Assembly: GCF_014385095.1 (NCBI RefSeq)
Contig: NZ_JACRTC010000002.1
Coordinates: forward strand, 310,001 to 374,000
Length of the DNA stretch: 64,000 nucleotides
Origin: Zongyangia hominis
GTDB lineage: Bacteria; Bacillota; Clostridia; Oscillospirales; Ruminococcaceae
Direction: 5' to 3'
The translations under genes and the position numbers were made by a program. Of this stretch, positions 1 to 8,154 are shown piece by piece. The notes under the pieces were generated by a model. That model was not told where the DNA came from and made no database searches. It saw nothing but the letters and a program-made list of their open reading frames with translations. Every line of letters begins with the position of its first letter. Positions within the stretch are counted from its first letter, which is position 1.

Positions 1-167
1 ATCTTCTTAATATTCTTTTCCACCTTGGCCCGGGGCACCATGACCTCCCTGCCGCACTTTTTGCACCGGATGCGGAAGTCCATCCCGGAGCGCAGCACCA
101 AAAATTCGTTTTCCCCGCAGGGATGGCTTTTTTTCATGACGAGGGTATCGCCCACCCGCACATCCAT
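1..167 (-). CDS. DUF951 family small protein (3' end outside the window)
   Basis: The reading frame starts at 167 and runs out of the window at base 1, so about 55 N-terminal residues are visible. They begin MDVRVGDTLVMKKSHPCG and contain a CxxC pair (RCKKCGRE) typical of DUF951, a small zinc-ribbon-like family of Firmicutes of unknown role. The start is fixed by a strong AGGAGG eight to nine bases upstream. A sigma-A-type promoter lies about 60 bases further up. In Firmicutes this family often sits near chromosome maintenance or translation genes; that context cannot be checked here. Assignment to the family is confident, function is not known. Confidence 0.85.
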   Translation of the reverse strand, partial: MDVRVGDTLVMKKSHPCGENEFLVLRSGMDFRIRCKKCGREVMVPRAKVEKNIKK

Positions 168-503
168 TTCACACGACCTCCTGGCAACCCGCTTTTTGTG
201 GGAATGGTATCTTTTACTAAAGTTCTATTATAGCAAAGTGTCCAATTCCCCGCAATATTTATCCGGTAAATCCCGCTCCAATTTCTCCCCTTTTCCCGAT
301 TTTCATGCCCCACGGCGGGCGCAAGCCCCCGATGCGGGCCCCAAGAAAAAGCAGGATATTGGAGGAGCCCGGCGCATATATATGAAAGCGGAACAAAAAT
401 AACCCGCGGCTTCGGGCCGCTTCCCGTCGTTGGGAGCCCGGCACCGCCCGGGCTTTGGGGACCGACGAATCTGATTACGTGCAATAAAAAGGAGGTCGCA
501 CAG
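168..503. other. Intergenic region between divergent DUF951 and S1-domain genes
   Basis: 336 bases without a credible gene. It holds the minus-strand promoter at 227-255 and, at about 400-455, GC-rich inverted repeats (for example GCGGC..GGCCGC). I see no RNA gene and no clear promoter for the plus-strand S1 gene. Confidence 0.5.
227..255 (-). promoter_or_regulatory. Sigma-A-type promoter of the DUF951 gene
   Basis: Reading the minus strand, TTGCGG is followed after 17 bases by a perfect TATAAT. It points at the gene starting at 167. Confidence 0.55.
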
Positions 504-1427
504 ATGTACGATTATAAACCCGAGGGCTGGCTCATCGACACCTATGAAAACCGGGCGGCGCTCAAAAGTCAGGCCGCGCTTCATGAGGCGTGCCAGTCCT
601 CCCGAATATTAGAGGCCCGGGCCATCCTTTGTGACAGCGCCCACAACCTGACGGTGGACCTAGGGTGCATGCGGGGCGTCATCCCCCGGGAAGAAGGGGC
701 CTGGGGCCTTGCCGACGGCACCACCCGGGACATCGCGGTCATCTCCCGCGTCAATAAGCCGGTGTGTTTCGTGGTCACCGGCTTTGAAAAGGACGCCTCC
801 GGGGACGCCTATGCCCTGCTCTCCCGCCGGGCCGTCCAGCAGCAGTGCATGGAGGAATATCTCCCCACTCTCACCCCCGGCACCATCCTGGACGCCCGGG
901 TCACCCACCTGGAGCCCTTCGGCTGCTTTGTGGACATCGGCTGCGGCATCTCCTCCCTGATCCCCATCGACGCCATCTCCATCTCCCGCATCTCCCACCC
1001 CAAGGACCGCTTCCGCGTGTCCCAGGACATCAAGGCCGTGGTCCGCTCAGTGGATGAAAACGGGCGGATTACCTTGAGCCACAAGGAGCTGTTGGGCACC
1101 TGGGAAGAAAACGCGGCGCTCTTCCAGAACGGGCAGACGGTGGCGGGCATCATCCGGTCGGTGGAGGACTACGGCGTGTTTGTGGAGCTGACCCCCAATC
1201 TGGCGGGACTGGCCGAGCCGCGGGACGACGTGGCCGCTGGACAGCACGCCAGCGTCTATATCAAGAGCCTCATCCCCGAGAAGATGAAGGTCAAACTCAT
1301 CATCGTCGACGCCTTCGACGCCCAGTATTCCCCCGAAAAGCCCCGGTATTTCATCGAGGAGGGGACCCTCTCCCGCTGGCAGTATTCCCCCGACAGCGCC
1401 GCAAAGCTGGTAGAAACAGTGTTTTGA
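504..1427 (+). CDS. S1-domain RNA-binding protein (RpsA-like, short form)
   Basis: 307 residues. Two S1-type OB folds are recognisable: one at about 120-190 (PGTILDARVTHLEPFGCFVDI...GRITLSHKE) and one at about 205-265 (GQTVAGIIRSVEDYGVFVEL). The N-terminal 110 residues look like a degenerate additional S1 unit with DLGCMRGVIPREE. Full ribosomal protein S1 has four to six such units, so this is the short clostridial type, expected to bind mRNA or ribosomes in the cytoplasm. The ATG at 504 has AAAGGAGG nine bases upstream. A strong terminator follows at 1487, so the gene appears to be monocistronic. The family call is firm; whether it acts in translation or another RNA process cannot be told. 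Confidence 0.88.
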   Translation: MYDYKPEGWLIDTYENRAALKSQAALHEACQSSRILEARAILCDSAHNLTVDLGCMRGVIPREEGAWGLADGTTRDIAVISRVNKPVCFVVTGFEKDASGDAYALLSRRAVQQQCMEEYLPTLTPGTILDARVTHLEPFGCFVDIGCGISSLIPIDAISISRISHPKDRFRVSQDIKAVVRSVDENGRITLSHKELLGTWEENAALFQNGQTVAGIIRSVEDYGVFVELTPNLAGLAEPRDDVAAGQHASVYIKSLIPEKMKVKLIIVDAFDAQYSPEKPRYFIEEGTLSRWQYSPDSAAKLVETVF

Positions 1428-1486
1428 CGCTCTGTTCCCCATCCCCGCCTGACGGCTGCCGACCTTTTGAATATGACCTCTTTTGG

Positions 1487-1520
1487 GGAGTGCGAAACGT
1501 GCCGTTTCGCACTCCTTTTT
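1487..1520 (+). terminator. Intrinsic terminator after the S1-domain gene
   Basis: A 13-bp perfect stem (GGAGTGCGAAACG with its complement), 3-base loop, followed by TTTTT. Confidence 0.9.
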
Positions 1521-1616
1521 GCCGCCAAAAGCACATGGCCACTGCGCCCGGCAGCCTCCCTTCCCGCGCGAAAAATGGCCAAAGGCCTTTTTTGCTGTCA
1601 AATCCCGCCTATTTCC

Positions 1617-1644
1617 TTGCAAAAAACAAAAATTGGCATATAAT
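1617..1644 (+). promoter_or_regulatory. Promoter of the LtaS-like gene
   Basis: TTGCAA, 16 bases, TATAAT. A start about seven bases later would give a leader of roughly 200 bases before the GTG of the sulfatase-like gene. Confidence 0.5.
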
Positions 1645-1650
1645 AAGAGG

Positions 1651-1845
1651 CATATCGTATTCTATTATGGTATACTCCGATGTGAAACAAGTTTCATCCC
1701 CGCTGGAACCGGGGAAAACTCCACTGTAAATAAGGATTCATAAATCCTAAAGCTGGCCGTAAGATTTTTGAAAGAAATTTCTGTTATAGTATAAAACAGA
1801 TCAGAATTCTGCCGCGGGGATTTGCCCGGCAGAACAAATATAAGG
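1651..1845 (+). promoter_or_regulatory. Structured 5' leader, unassigned (riboswitch candidate)
   Basis: The roughly 200-base leader carries successive hairpins: TGAAAC/GTTTCA at about 1681-1694, CCCCG/CGGGG near 1700, AGGATT/AATCCT near 1735-1750, and an 8-bp TTCTGCCG/CGGCAGAA stem at 1807-1834 directly before the ribosome binding site. The string CCACTGTAA, then a hairpin, then AAAGCTGG superficially recalls the 3' part of a cobalamin riboswitch, but the other conserved boxes are absent. There is no U-tailed terminator, so control, if any, would be translational. Not assignable by eye. Confidence 0.35.
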
Positions 1846-1849
1846 AAGC

Positions 1850-3640
1850 GTGGTGAACAATATCGTGCTTGAAAAATTGGAGCAGAAACGTTTTTCCATC
1901 GGCGGCCACGATTTTAGCCTGCTTTTCGTGCTGCGGCTGTTGATGGTCGGGTTCTTCCCGCTGTTTCTCGCCTTTACCACCGAGCTCAACCATATTCAAA
2001 ACCTGGGGCAGGTCTTTACCTTCATGGGGCGCAATCCCCAGATCATTCTTCTCGACTACCTCATCGTCGCGGTGATCTTCCTGCTGACCTCCCTGCTTTT
2101 TAAACGCACCTGTATCTCCATGGGCCTGACAGGGCTCATCTTCTTCATTGTCTCCTGGGTCGAATATTTTAAATTCGACGTCAGCGGGACCCACTTCACC
2201 ATCACCGACTTGCAGATGACCTCCAACGCCACCGATATTGCCAAGTTTGCCAACATCCATCTGACCTGGTACCTGGTCCTCAACTTCCTGCTGTTGGCGG
2301 CCTATGTGGCGGCGGCCTACTTCTTCAAGCTGGAAAACAAAGTCCGGCTCAAATACCGGATGCTTAGTTTCTGCGCCACCTTTGCCGTGGTCTGTATTTT
2401 CTTTGTCACCCCTACCATGGCTATGGACGTCTTCGAACTGTTTCGGGTGGAGGAGCCGGATACCGCCAACGTCTTCATGGCCGACAAGCATTTCCAGGAG
2501 ACCAATCTCATCACCTATTTTACCCAGTCGGCCGCGGAATATCTCTCCACCCGGGTCGCCCGTCCCCAGAACTACAACGAGGAGACGGTGGACAGCATGC
2601 TCATCCAGGGCAGCCAGAAAACCGGGGGCAGCGTCAAACCCAATGTGATCATGATCATGTCCGAGTCCTTCGCTGATTTCCGGCAGCTGGAAAAGCTGGA
2701 TGTGGACCCCACCATCTATCAAAATTTTGACAAGGCCAAAAAGGAAGGTTTCGGCGGCACCTGCGTGGTCCCCACCTTCGGCGGCTACACCGTGCGCACC
2801 GAGTTTGAGCTTTTGACCGGCATGCCGGTCAAAAGCCTGCACACCCCGCCGGCACCCCAAAAAATGCTCAAGGATAAAGATTCCAACGCCTCGGTGGCCA
2901 GTTATTACCGCCAGTACGGCTACAAGTCCTATTATATCCATCCGTTCTCCAGCTCCTTCTACGGCAGAAAAAGCATCTACTCCACTTTCGGCTTTGACAA
3001 AATGTATTTTGAGGACGATCTGACCGTGGAGCGGACCCGCTTCGGCTCCAACCAGTATATCGACGACCAGACCCTCTTCCATCAGATCACCTCCCTGCTC
3101 TCTCAAAACGACGAGCCCAGCCTCATCTTTACCACCACCATGCAAAACCATCAGCCCTACACCGGAAACGGCGTCGGAGACGCGGAGCTGGGCCAGTATC
3201 TTCGCGGCATCCGCGAGACCGACCGGGCGCTGGGTGAGTTTCTCGAGGGGCTCAAGCAGCTCAACGAGCCGACGTTGGTCTTCTTTGTGGGCGACCACTT
3301 CCCCATGTTCACCCATACGAACACCACCTATGACGACGCGGGCATCGATTACAGCAACAGCACTGAAATTTACAAGCAGTCCTACTTCATTTGGAGCAAC
3401 TATGGCGCGGATTTGAGCGGTCTTCCTACCGAGGAAGTTTCCACCTTCTACCTGCCTTACCTGCTCATCGACGTGGCCGGCATTCCCCAGACCGAGCTTG
3501 CCTCCACCATGCTGGCCCATCGCAAAGAAGTCCCCGTCTATTCCCCCACGTCGGTCCAAAACGTGAAGTCGGATGAGTTTTTGGATATGCTCACCTACGA
3601 CCGGGTGTTCGGACAGGATTTCTGCTCCGACGCGGGCTAA
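1850..3640 (+). CDS. LtaS-family sulfatase-fold phosphoglycerol transferase, membrane bound
   Basis: 596 residues. Five membrane segments are apparent in the first 195 residues (about 24-44, 63-83, 88-107, 140-158, 170-191), followed by an outward-facing alkaline-phosphatase/sulfatase domain. Catalytic features of lipoteichoic-acid synthases are visible: metal site MSESFADF (about 267), the nucleophile threonine in GGYTVRTEFE (about 312) and VGDHFPMF (about 480). Known members polymerise glycerol phosphate from phosphatidylglycerol or decorate glycans with it; the acceptor here is unknown. GTG starts at 1850 and 1853 are both possible, with AAGGAAG just upstream. It is flanked by terminators and has its own leader, so it is a single-gene unit. 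Confidence 0.88.
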   Translation: MVNNIVLEKLEQKRFSIGGHDFSLLFVLRLLMVGFFPLFLAFTTELNHIQNLGQVFTFMGRNPQIILLDYLIVAVIFLLTSLLFKRTCISMGLTGLIFFIVSWVEYFKFDVSGTHFTITDLQMTSNATDIAKFANIHLTWYLVLNFLLLAAYVAAAYFFKLENKVRLKYRMLSFCATFAVVCIFFVTPTMAMDVFELFRVEEPDTANVFMADKHFQETNLITYFTQSAAEYLSTRVARPQNYNEETVDSMLIQGSQKTGGSVKPNVIMIMSESFADFRQLEKLDVDPTIYQNFDKAKKEGFGGTCVVPTFGGYTVRTEFELLTGMPVKSLHTPPAPQKMLKDKDSNASVASYYRQYGYKSYYIHPFSSSFYGRKSIYSTFGFDKMYFEDDLTVERTRFGSNQYIDDQTLFHQITSLLSQNDEPSLIFTTTMQNHQPYTGNGVGDAELGQYLRGIRETDRALGEFLEGLKQLNEPTLVFFVGDHFPMFTHTNTTYDDAGIDYSNSTEIYKQSYFIWSNYGADLSGLPTEEVSTFYLPYLLIDVAGIPQTELASTMLAHRKEVPVYSPTSVQNVKSDEFLDMLTYDRVFGQDFCSDAG

Positions 3641-3649
3641 AAAATAATA

Positions 3650-3679
3650 AAAAAACAGCCGCAAATGCGGCTGTTTTTT
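3650..3679. terminator. Bidirectional terminator between convergent genes
   Basis: AAAAAACAGCCGC, AAAT, then the complement GCGGCTGTTTTTT. It serves both the LtaS-like gene and the SLH gene. Confidence 0.9.
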
Positions 3680-3689
3680 ATTGCAGTGA

Positions 3690-4946
3690 TTATTTCTCCG
3701 AGGCGTTTTCCTGCTGGCACAAAGCCCAAACCAAATCCGCTGCGCCCGCGCGGCTGAGCTCTTTGGTGGGATAAACGCTGCCATCGTGGGTAGAGAGCAT
3801 CCCGTAGGCGCTCAGGTTCATATAGGACTGGGTGGCCCAGTCGGGGATTTCCCCGGCGTCGGACACCTTGAGGTTGACACCGGTGGCGTTGTCCACACCA
3901 GAAGCCCGGTTGACCATGACGACGGCCTCCGCGTTGGTGGGCACGCCGCTTGCCTGGAAGCTTGATTCGGTGATCAGCCCATTTTCCATGGCGCTTGCCA
4001 CATAGGGTTTGAGCCACATAGGAATCTCGCTGTCGTTGTCAAGGCCGGTGTTGACGCAGGCGGCCAGGTCCTTATCATAGCCCTTGGCGGCCAAAAGCAT
4101 CATCATCAGTTCTCCGCGGCTGACAGAACGTTCTGGGTAGAATAATTGAGTGCCGCCCAGCTTTTCTCCGGTCATCAGACCCGCTTCACTCAGCTTCACA
4201 GCGGCGTAAGCGGAGGGGTTCTTGGCCATATCGGCATACTGGGTACCGGAACATTTTTCCAAATCGATGTTGACTACGGCGTCGGAGGAATAGTTGCCCT
4301 GACTGTCCACGGCACAATAGGAGAAGCGGTCCTTGCCGGTCTCGCCGGGATAGGGCTCATAGGAGAAGGACATGCCGCTCACCTTGAGCTCGCCCTTGGT
4401 GGGCTGCTGGGTGATCTTGATGGTGACGTCATTCATGTCCACATCATAGCAGTCAAAGGCGCTGGACAAGACAGCTCCCGACATGGTGGCAAATTTTAAA
4501 TCCGAAACCTTGGGGGAGGCCTTTAAATCCTCGGTGAAATTCATGTTGAGGGTGGTGACAGTGGGATTGTCGCACTCGGGGATAAAGGTGAAGGAGGTGG
4601 TGGTAATGTCACGGATGGGGACAAAATACATGCTGTGAATCTTTTCGCGGGGGACATAATCGTACTCGTCCACCTCGATGTCGGCCAGCATCAGAATGCC
4701 GTCTCCCACTGCGGGGAGCTTGGTGATGGTGATCCCCTTGAGTTCTCCCTGGGCGATACCCAGGCGGTATTCCAGATCTACCGGGGACAGTTCATAGACG
4801 CCGCCCTTTTTAAAGGTGATGGTGCAGGTTTCTTCCTTGGTCGTGGCGGCCGCTGGCCACCACACGTCGCCGATGGCAAAGGCGCTGGTGCAGAGCATCA
4901 CAGCGGCCATGAGCGCGGCGGAAAGCTCTTTCATTTTATTTTTCAT
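3690..4946 (-). CDS. Secreted SLH-domain surface protein
   Basis: 418 residues with a signal peptide (basic KNKMK, then hydrophobic LSAALMAAVMLCTSAFA). The middle (about 40-235) reads as beta-rich repeats containing a tandem-cadherin-like pattern (ITQQPTKGELKV...YEPYPGETGKDRFSYCAVD). The C-terminal half (about 236-415) has S-layer homology units, e.g. TQYADMAKNPSAYAAVKLSEAGLMTG and FYPERSVSRGELMMML, which in this family bind pyruvylated cell-wall polymers. The last SLH-like unit near PTKELSRAGAADLVWAL is divergent. The start is supported by GGAGG nine bases upstream. Role: cell-surface structural or adhesive protein; no enzymatic motif seen. Confidence 0.85.
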   Translation of the reverse strand: MKNKMKELSAALMAAVMLCTSAFAIGDVWWPAAATTKEETCTITFKKGGVYELSPVDLEYRLGIAQGELKGITITKLPAVGDGILMLADIEVDEYDYVPREKIHSMYFVPIRDITTTSFTFIPECDNPTVTTLNMNFTEDLKASPKVSDLKFATMSGAVLSSAFDCYDVDMNDVTIKITQQPTKGELKVSGMSFSYEPYPGETGKDRFSYCAVDSQGNYSSDAVVNIDLEKCSGTQYADMAKNPSAYAAVKLSEAGLMTGEKLGGTQLFYPERSVSRGELMMMLLAAKGYDKDLAACVNTGLDNDSEIPMWLKPYVASAMENGLITESSFQASGVPTNAEAVVMVNRASGVDNATGVNLKVSDAGEIPDWATQSYMNLSAYGMLSTHDGSVYPTKELSRAGAADLVWALCQQENASEK

Positions 4947-5176
4947 GCTGTAAAACCTCCGTTTTGGATGGAATGATGGTTCATCAAAGAATACCTGTCC
5001 TTATTTTCTGCCCCAATTTGCAAAGGATACCTGAATAAATTTACCATGGCTTTTTCTGCCGGATTTCCATGTATCTTTTGTGGCATATTGCTTGCATTTT
5101 TATCGAAAGCATGGCAAAATGAAGAAAGTATAAAGATAAACAATTTAAAAAATTTATAAAGAAAGTCGGGAAGTAT

Positions 5177-6709
5177 ATGACACATGAAACAGTTCTGATC
5201 CTGGACTTCGGCGGCCAGTATAACCAGCTGATCGCCCGGAGAATCCGCGAGTGCTCTGTCTACTGTGAAGTCCACCCCTATACCCTGCCGCTGGAGAAAA
5301 TTAAAGAAATAAACCCCATCGGCATCGTCTTCACCGGAGGGCCCAACAGCGTCTATCTGGACGAGTCCCTCAAATGCGATCCGAAGCTGTTTGAGCTGGG
5401 TATCCCGGTCCTAGGAATCTGCTACGGCATCCAGCTGATGGCCCATCTGCTGGGGGGGCAGGTCAAAACGCCGAACACCCGGGAATACGGCAAAACGCAC
5501 ACACAGTTCGATACCCGTTGTCTCCTCTTCCGGGATCTGCCTTCCGAGGGCATCACCTGGATGAGTCACACGGATTATATTTCCACCCTGCCCGAGGGCT
5601 TTACTTCCACCGCCCATACCGCCGCTTGTCCCACAGCGGCTATGGAGGACCCGGCGCGCAAGCTCTACGGTTTGCAGTTTCATCCGGAGGTGCTCCACAC
5701 CGAAAACGGCATCCAGATGCTCCACAACTTCCTGTACTTAGTTTGCGGCGCCAAGGGCGACTGGACCATGGGCGATTACGCCAAATCCGCCATTGCATCC
5801 ATCCGGGAAAAGGTGGGAGACGGGAAAGTGCTCCTCGCTCTTTCCGGCGGCGTGGACAGCTCCGTCGCGGCGGCGCTGCTGGCCAAAGCGGTGGGCAGCC
5901 AGCTAACCTGTATCTTTGTCGATCATGGCCTCATGCGCAAAAACGAAGGGGACGAGGTGGAGGCCGCTTTTGCAAACAGCGGCATCAATTTTGTCCGGGT
6001 TAACGCCGGAGACCGCTTCTTAGCGAAGCTCGCGGGGGTCAGCGACCCGGAGAGCAAACGCAAAATCATCGGTGAAGAGTTCATCCGCGTCTTCGAGGAC
6101 GAGGCCAAGAAGATCGGCCGGGTGGACTATCTGGTCCAGGGCACCATCTACCCCGACGTCATCGAGTCGGGCGTGGGAGATGCCGCGGTCATCAAGAGCC
6201 ACCACAACGTGGGCGGCCTACCCGATTACGTAGACTTTAAGGAGATCATCGAGCCGCTGCGGCTTTTGTTTAAGGACGAAGTTCGGGCGCTGGGACTGGA
6301 GCTTGGCCTCGCCGATTATTTGGTGTGGCGCCAGCCCTTCCCTGGACCGGGTCTCGCCATCCGCATCATCGGGGAGATCACCCGAGAAAAAATTTCCATT
6401 TTGCAGGACGCCGACTTTATTTTCCGGGAGGAGATCGCCAAGGCGGGGCTCGATCGGGATATTCATCAGTACTTCGCAGTGCTTACCTCCATGCGTTCCG
6501 TAGGCGTCATGGGCGACGGACGCACCTATGATTATACGCTGGCGCTGCGTGGCGTCACCACCACCGACTTCATGACCGCCGACTGGGCGCGCATCCCTTA
6601 CGACGTGCTCGAGCGGGTGTCCAACCGCATTGTCAACGAAGTGGGCGGCATCAACAGAATCGTCTACGACGTGACTTCGAAACCACCGGCTACGATAGAA
6701 TGGGAATAA
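5177..6709 (+). CDS. guaA: GMP synthase (glutamine-hydrolysing)
   Basis: 510 residues, the full family length. It converts XMP to GMP using glutamine and ATP, the last step of de novo guanine nucleotide synthesis. Visible are the class I amidotransferase domain (GGPNSV, nucleophile Cys in GICYGIQ, HPEV), the ATP pyrophosphatase P-loop SGGVDSSV and the C-terminal dimerisation domain ending KPPATIEWE. It stands alone between a divergent SLH gene and a strong terminator. No purine riboswitch is visible in its 230-base upstream region. A broken second copy of the 3' end of a guaA gene lies at 39.4 kb, in the nitrogen island. Confidence 0.97.
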   Translation: MTHETVLILDFGGQYNQLIARRIRECSVYCEVHPYTLPLEKIKEINPIGIVFTGGPNSVYLDESLKCDPKLFELGIPVLGICYGIQLMAHLLGGQVKTPNTREYGKTHTQFDTRCLLFRDLPSEGITWMSHTDYISTLPEGFTSTAHTAACPTAAMEDPARKLYGLQFHPEVLHTENGIQMLHNFLYLVCGAKGDWTMGDYAKSAIASIREKVGDGKVLLALSGGVDSSVAAALLAKAVGSQLTCIFVDHGLMRKNEGDEVEAAFANSGINFVRVNAGDRFLAKLAGVSDPESKRKIIGEEFIRVFEDEAKKIGRVDYLVQGTIYPDVIESGVGDAAVIKSHHNVGGLPDYVDFKEIIEPLRLLFKDEVRALGLELGLADYLVWRQPFPGPGLAIRIIGEITREKISILQDADFIFREEIAKAGLDRDIHQYFAVLTSMRSVGVMGDGRTYDYTLALRGVTTTDFMTADWARIPYDVLERVSNRIVNEVGGINRIVYDVTSKPPATIEWE

Positions 6710-6713
6710 ATGG

Positions 6714-6760
6714 AAAACAGCTACAAACCGCATACTCATGCGGTTTGTAGCTGTTTTTTT
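6714..6760 (+). terminator. Intrinsic terminator after guaA
   Basis: A 20-bp perfect stem separated by about 5 bases and followed by TTTTTTT. It lies inside the open frame that extends 5' of the next gene, which argues against any start upstream of it. Confidence 0.93.
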
Positions 6761-6920
6761 GATCCTGTGGCTCTGTTTGCTCTGCAATCATCAGGCATCT
6801 CTCTTGCTGCCCAAAATGCAAATCGAAACTTTCTCCCCTATGGAAAGATCTCATACAATGGAAAAAGAGGGCATATACATGACCATTGTCTCCGATTGCC
6901 GAGACGGAGGAGGTTTTTTG

Positions 6921-7886
6921 ATGTGTACTGCTATGGCGATGCAAACGTCGCAAGGGGGCCCCTTTTTCGGGCGCACCATGGATTTTTCCTATCCACTGGA
7001 GCCGGAACTCTATATCGCGGCCAAAGGCTACGAATGGATCAATACCCTTGGCACCCATAAAATTTGCAACCAATTTCAATTTATGGGCATTGGACAAAAT
7101 ATTTCTCCCGTGGTCTTCGCGGACGGGGTCAACGAAAGGGGCTTTGCCGCAGCCGTGCTGTACTTTCCAGGATATGCCCACTATGATATCTACAATGCCC
7201 GTGATCCCAGACAGCCCATCGCCGCCTTGGAGCTGGTTGGTTTTTTATTGGGCAGCTGCGCGACGTTAGACCAGGCCGCCTCCCTCCTGCCCACCATCCA
7301 GATAATCGGTAGCAAAGATTCGGTGACCAATTCCGTCGCACCGCTCCACTGGATCATCGCGGATGAGAGCGGGCAATGTAAGGTCATCGAAAAAATGGCG
7401 GACGGGCTCCACATCCTAGACAATCCCATCGGTATTCTTTCCAACAGCCCAGATTTTTCATGGCACCTGACCAACTTGCGCAACTATATGAATGTGGTGC
7501 CCTCCCAACAGCCCGAAGCCGTCTGGTCCTCCGTCCCATTGACCCCCTTCGGTCAAGGTGGAGGATCCATGGGGCTGCCGGGAGATTATACGCCCCCGGC
7601 CCGCTTTGTACGAGCCGCTTATCTGAAGAGCCATATCCAGCCACCCACCGGCCAACTAGAGGCTGTAAACGCTTGTTTTCACATCATGGAGAGCGTCAGC
7701 ATCCCCAAGGGCATTGTCATCACCTCCCGGGGGGCCAGCGACTACACGCAATATACCGCTTTCATGGATCTTGGGGCAAAACAATATTTTTTCAAGACCT
7801 ATGATCATAGTCAAATCCTTTCCGCCAAGTTGGCCGAAAATCCCCATTTCGACGCTAAAATGATGTCCCTTGGCAAACTCTCATAA
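6921..7886 (+). CDS. Choloylglycine hydrolase family amidase (penicillin V acylase/bile salt hydrolase-like)
   Basis: 321 residues if started at 6921, giving Met-Cys at the N-terminus as this Ntn-hydrolase family requires: Met is removed and Cys becomes the nucleophile. GGAGGAGG lies eight bases upstream. An open frame reaches back to 6738 but crosses the guaA terminator and would bury the cysteine. Active-site residues are in register with the family: Cys2, Arg18 and Asp21 in FGRTMD, Asn175 in LSNSP and Arg228 in PPARF. At the position of the bile salt hydrolase Asn82, in a block resembling GLNFP, this protein has Tyr (VLYFP), as penicillin V acylases do. No signal peptide is seen, so it is cytoplasmic. 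Substrate preference (bile salt, penicillin V or an N-acyl signal) is an inference. Confidence 0.9.
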   Translation: MCTAMAMQTSQGGPFFGRTMDFSYPLEPELYIAAKGYEWINTLGTHKICNQFQFMGIGQNISPVVFADGVNERGFAAAVLYFPGYAHYDIYNARDPRQPIAALELVGFLLGSCATLDQAASLLPTIQIIGSKDSVTNSVAPLHWIIADESGQCKVIEKMADGLHILDNPIGILSNSPDFSWHLTNLRNYMNVVPSQQPEAVWSSVPLTPFGQGGGSMGLPGDYTPPARFVRAAYLKSHIQPPTGQLEAVNACFHIMESVSIPKGIVITSRGASDYTQYTAFMDLGAKQYFFKTYDHSQILSAKLAENPHFDAKMMSLGKLS

Positions 7887-7895
7887 GGCTTTTTG

Positions 7896-7925
7896 AAAAA
7901 AGGCTCCCATAGGGAGTCTTTTTTC
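7896..7925 (+). terminator. Intrinsic terminator after the acylase gene
   Basis: AAAAAAGGCTCCC, ATA, GGGAGTCTTTTTT: an A-rich/T-rich flanked hairpin immediately after the stop codon. Confidence 0.85.
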
Positions 7926-8070
7926 TTTCCGAAGTTTTTTTACCCACCCCGCGGCTTCTCCCGCCGGATGTGCCTTGGTGTCTTACGGCACACAAAGTAA
8001 CCCCTTACTCCCTTTATTAGGACGAACCCTATACTTTTCGAGATCCAACAAACAAAACTCTCCTCCCTCG

Positions 8071-8099
8071 TTGACTTTCGACAATTCTCCCCATATAAT
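8071..8099 (+). promoter_or_regulatory. Sigma-A promoter of the Big2 lipoprotein
   Basis: TTGACT, exactly 17 bases, TATAAT, 56 bases before the chosen start codon. Confidence 0.8.
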
Positions 8100-8154
8100 G
8101 GAGATATAAAAGCAAAATTTTCTAAAAATCTGGATGAGAAGAGGAAGTCAGGCT

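Noticed and set aside
1695..1760. Cobalamin riboswitch call for the LtaS leader
   Set aside because: Only the CCACTGTAA-hairpin-AAAGCTGG part is similar; the conserved GGGAA..GGTG block and closing stem were not found.
1784..3784. Open frame of 666 codons antisense to the LtaS-like gene
   Set aside because: Composition is that of a mirror frame (rich in His, Gly, Val), it crosses the bidirectional terminator, and the plus strand has clear catalytic motifs.
6738..6920. N-terminal extension of the acylase with a hydrophobic stretch resembling a signal peptide
   Set aside because: It crosses the strong guaA terminator and would bury the catalytic N-terminal cysteine; the ideal ribosome site is at 6906-6913.
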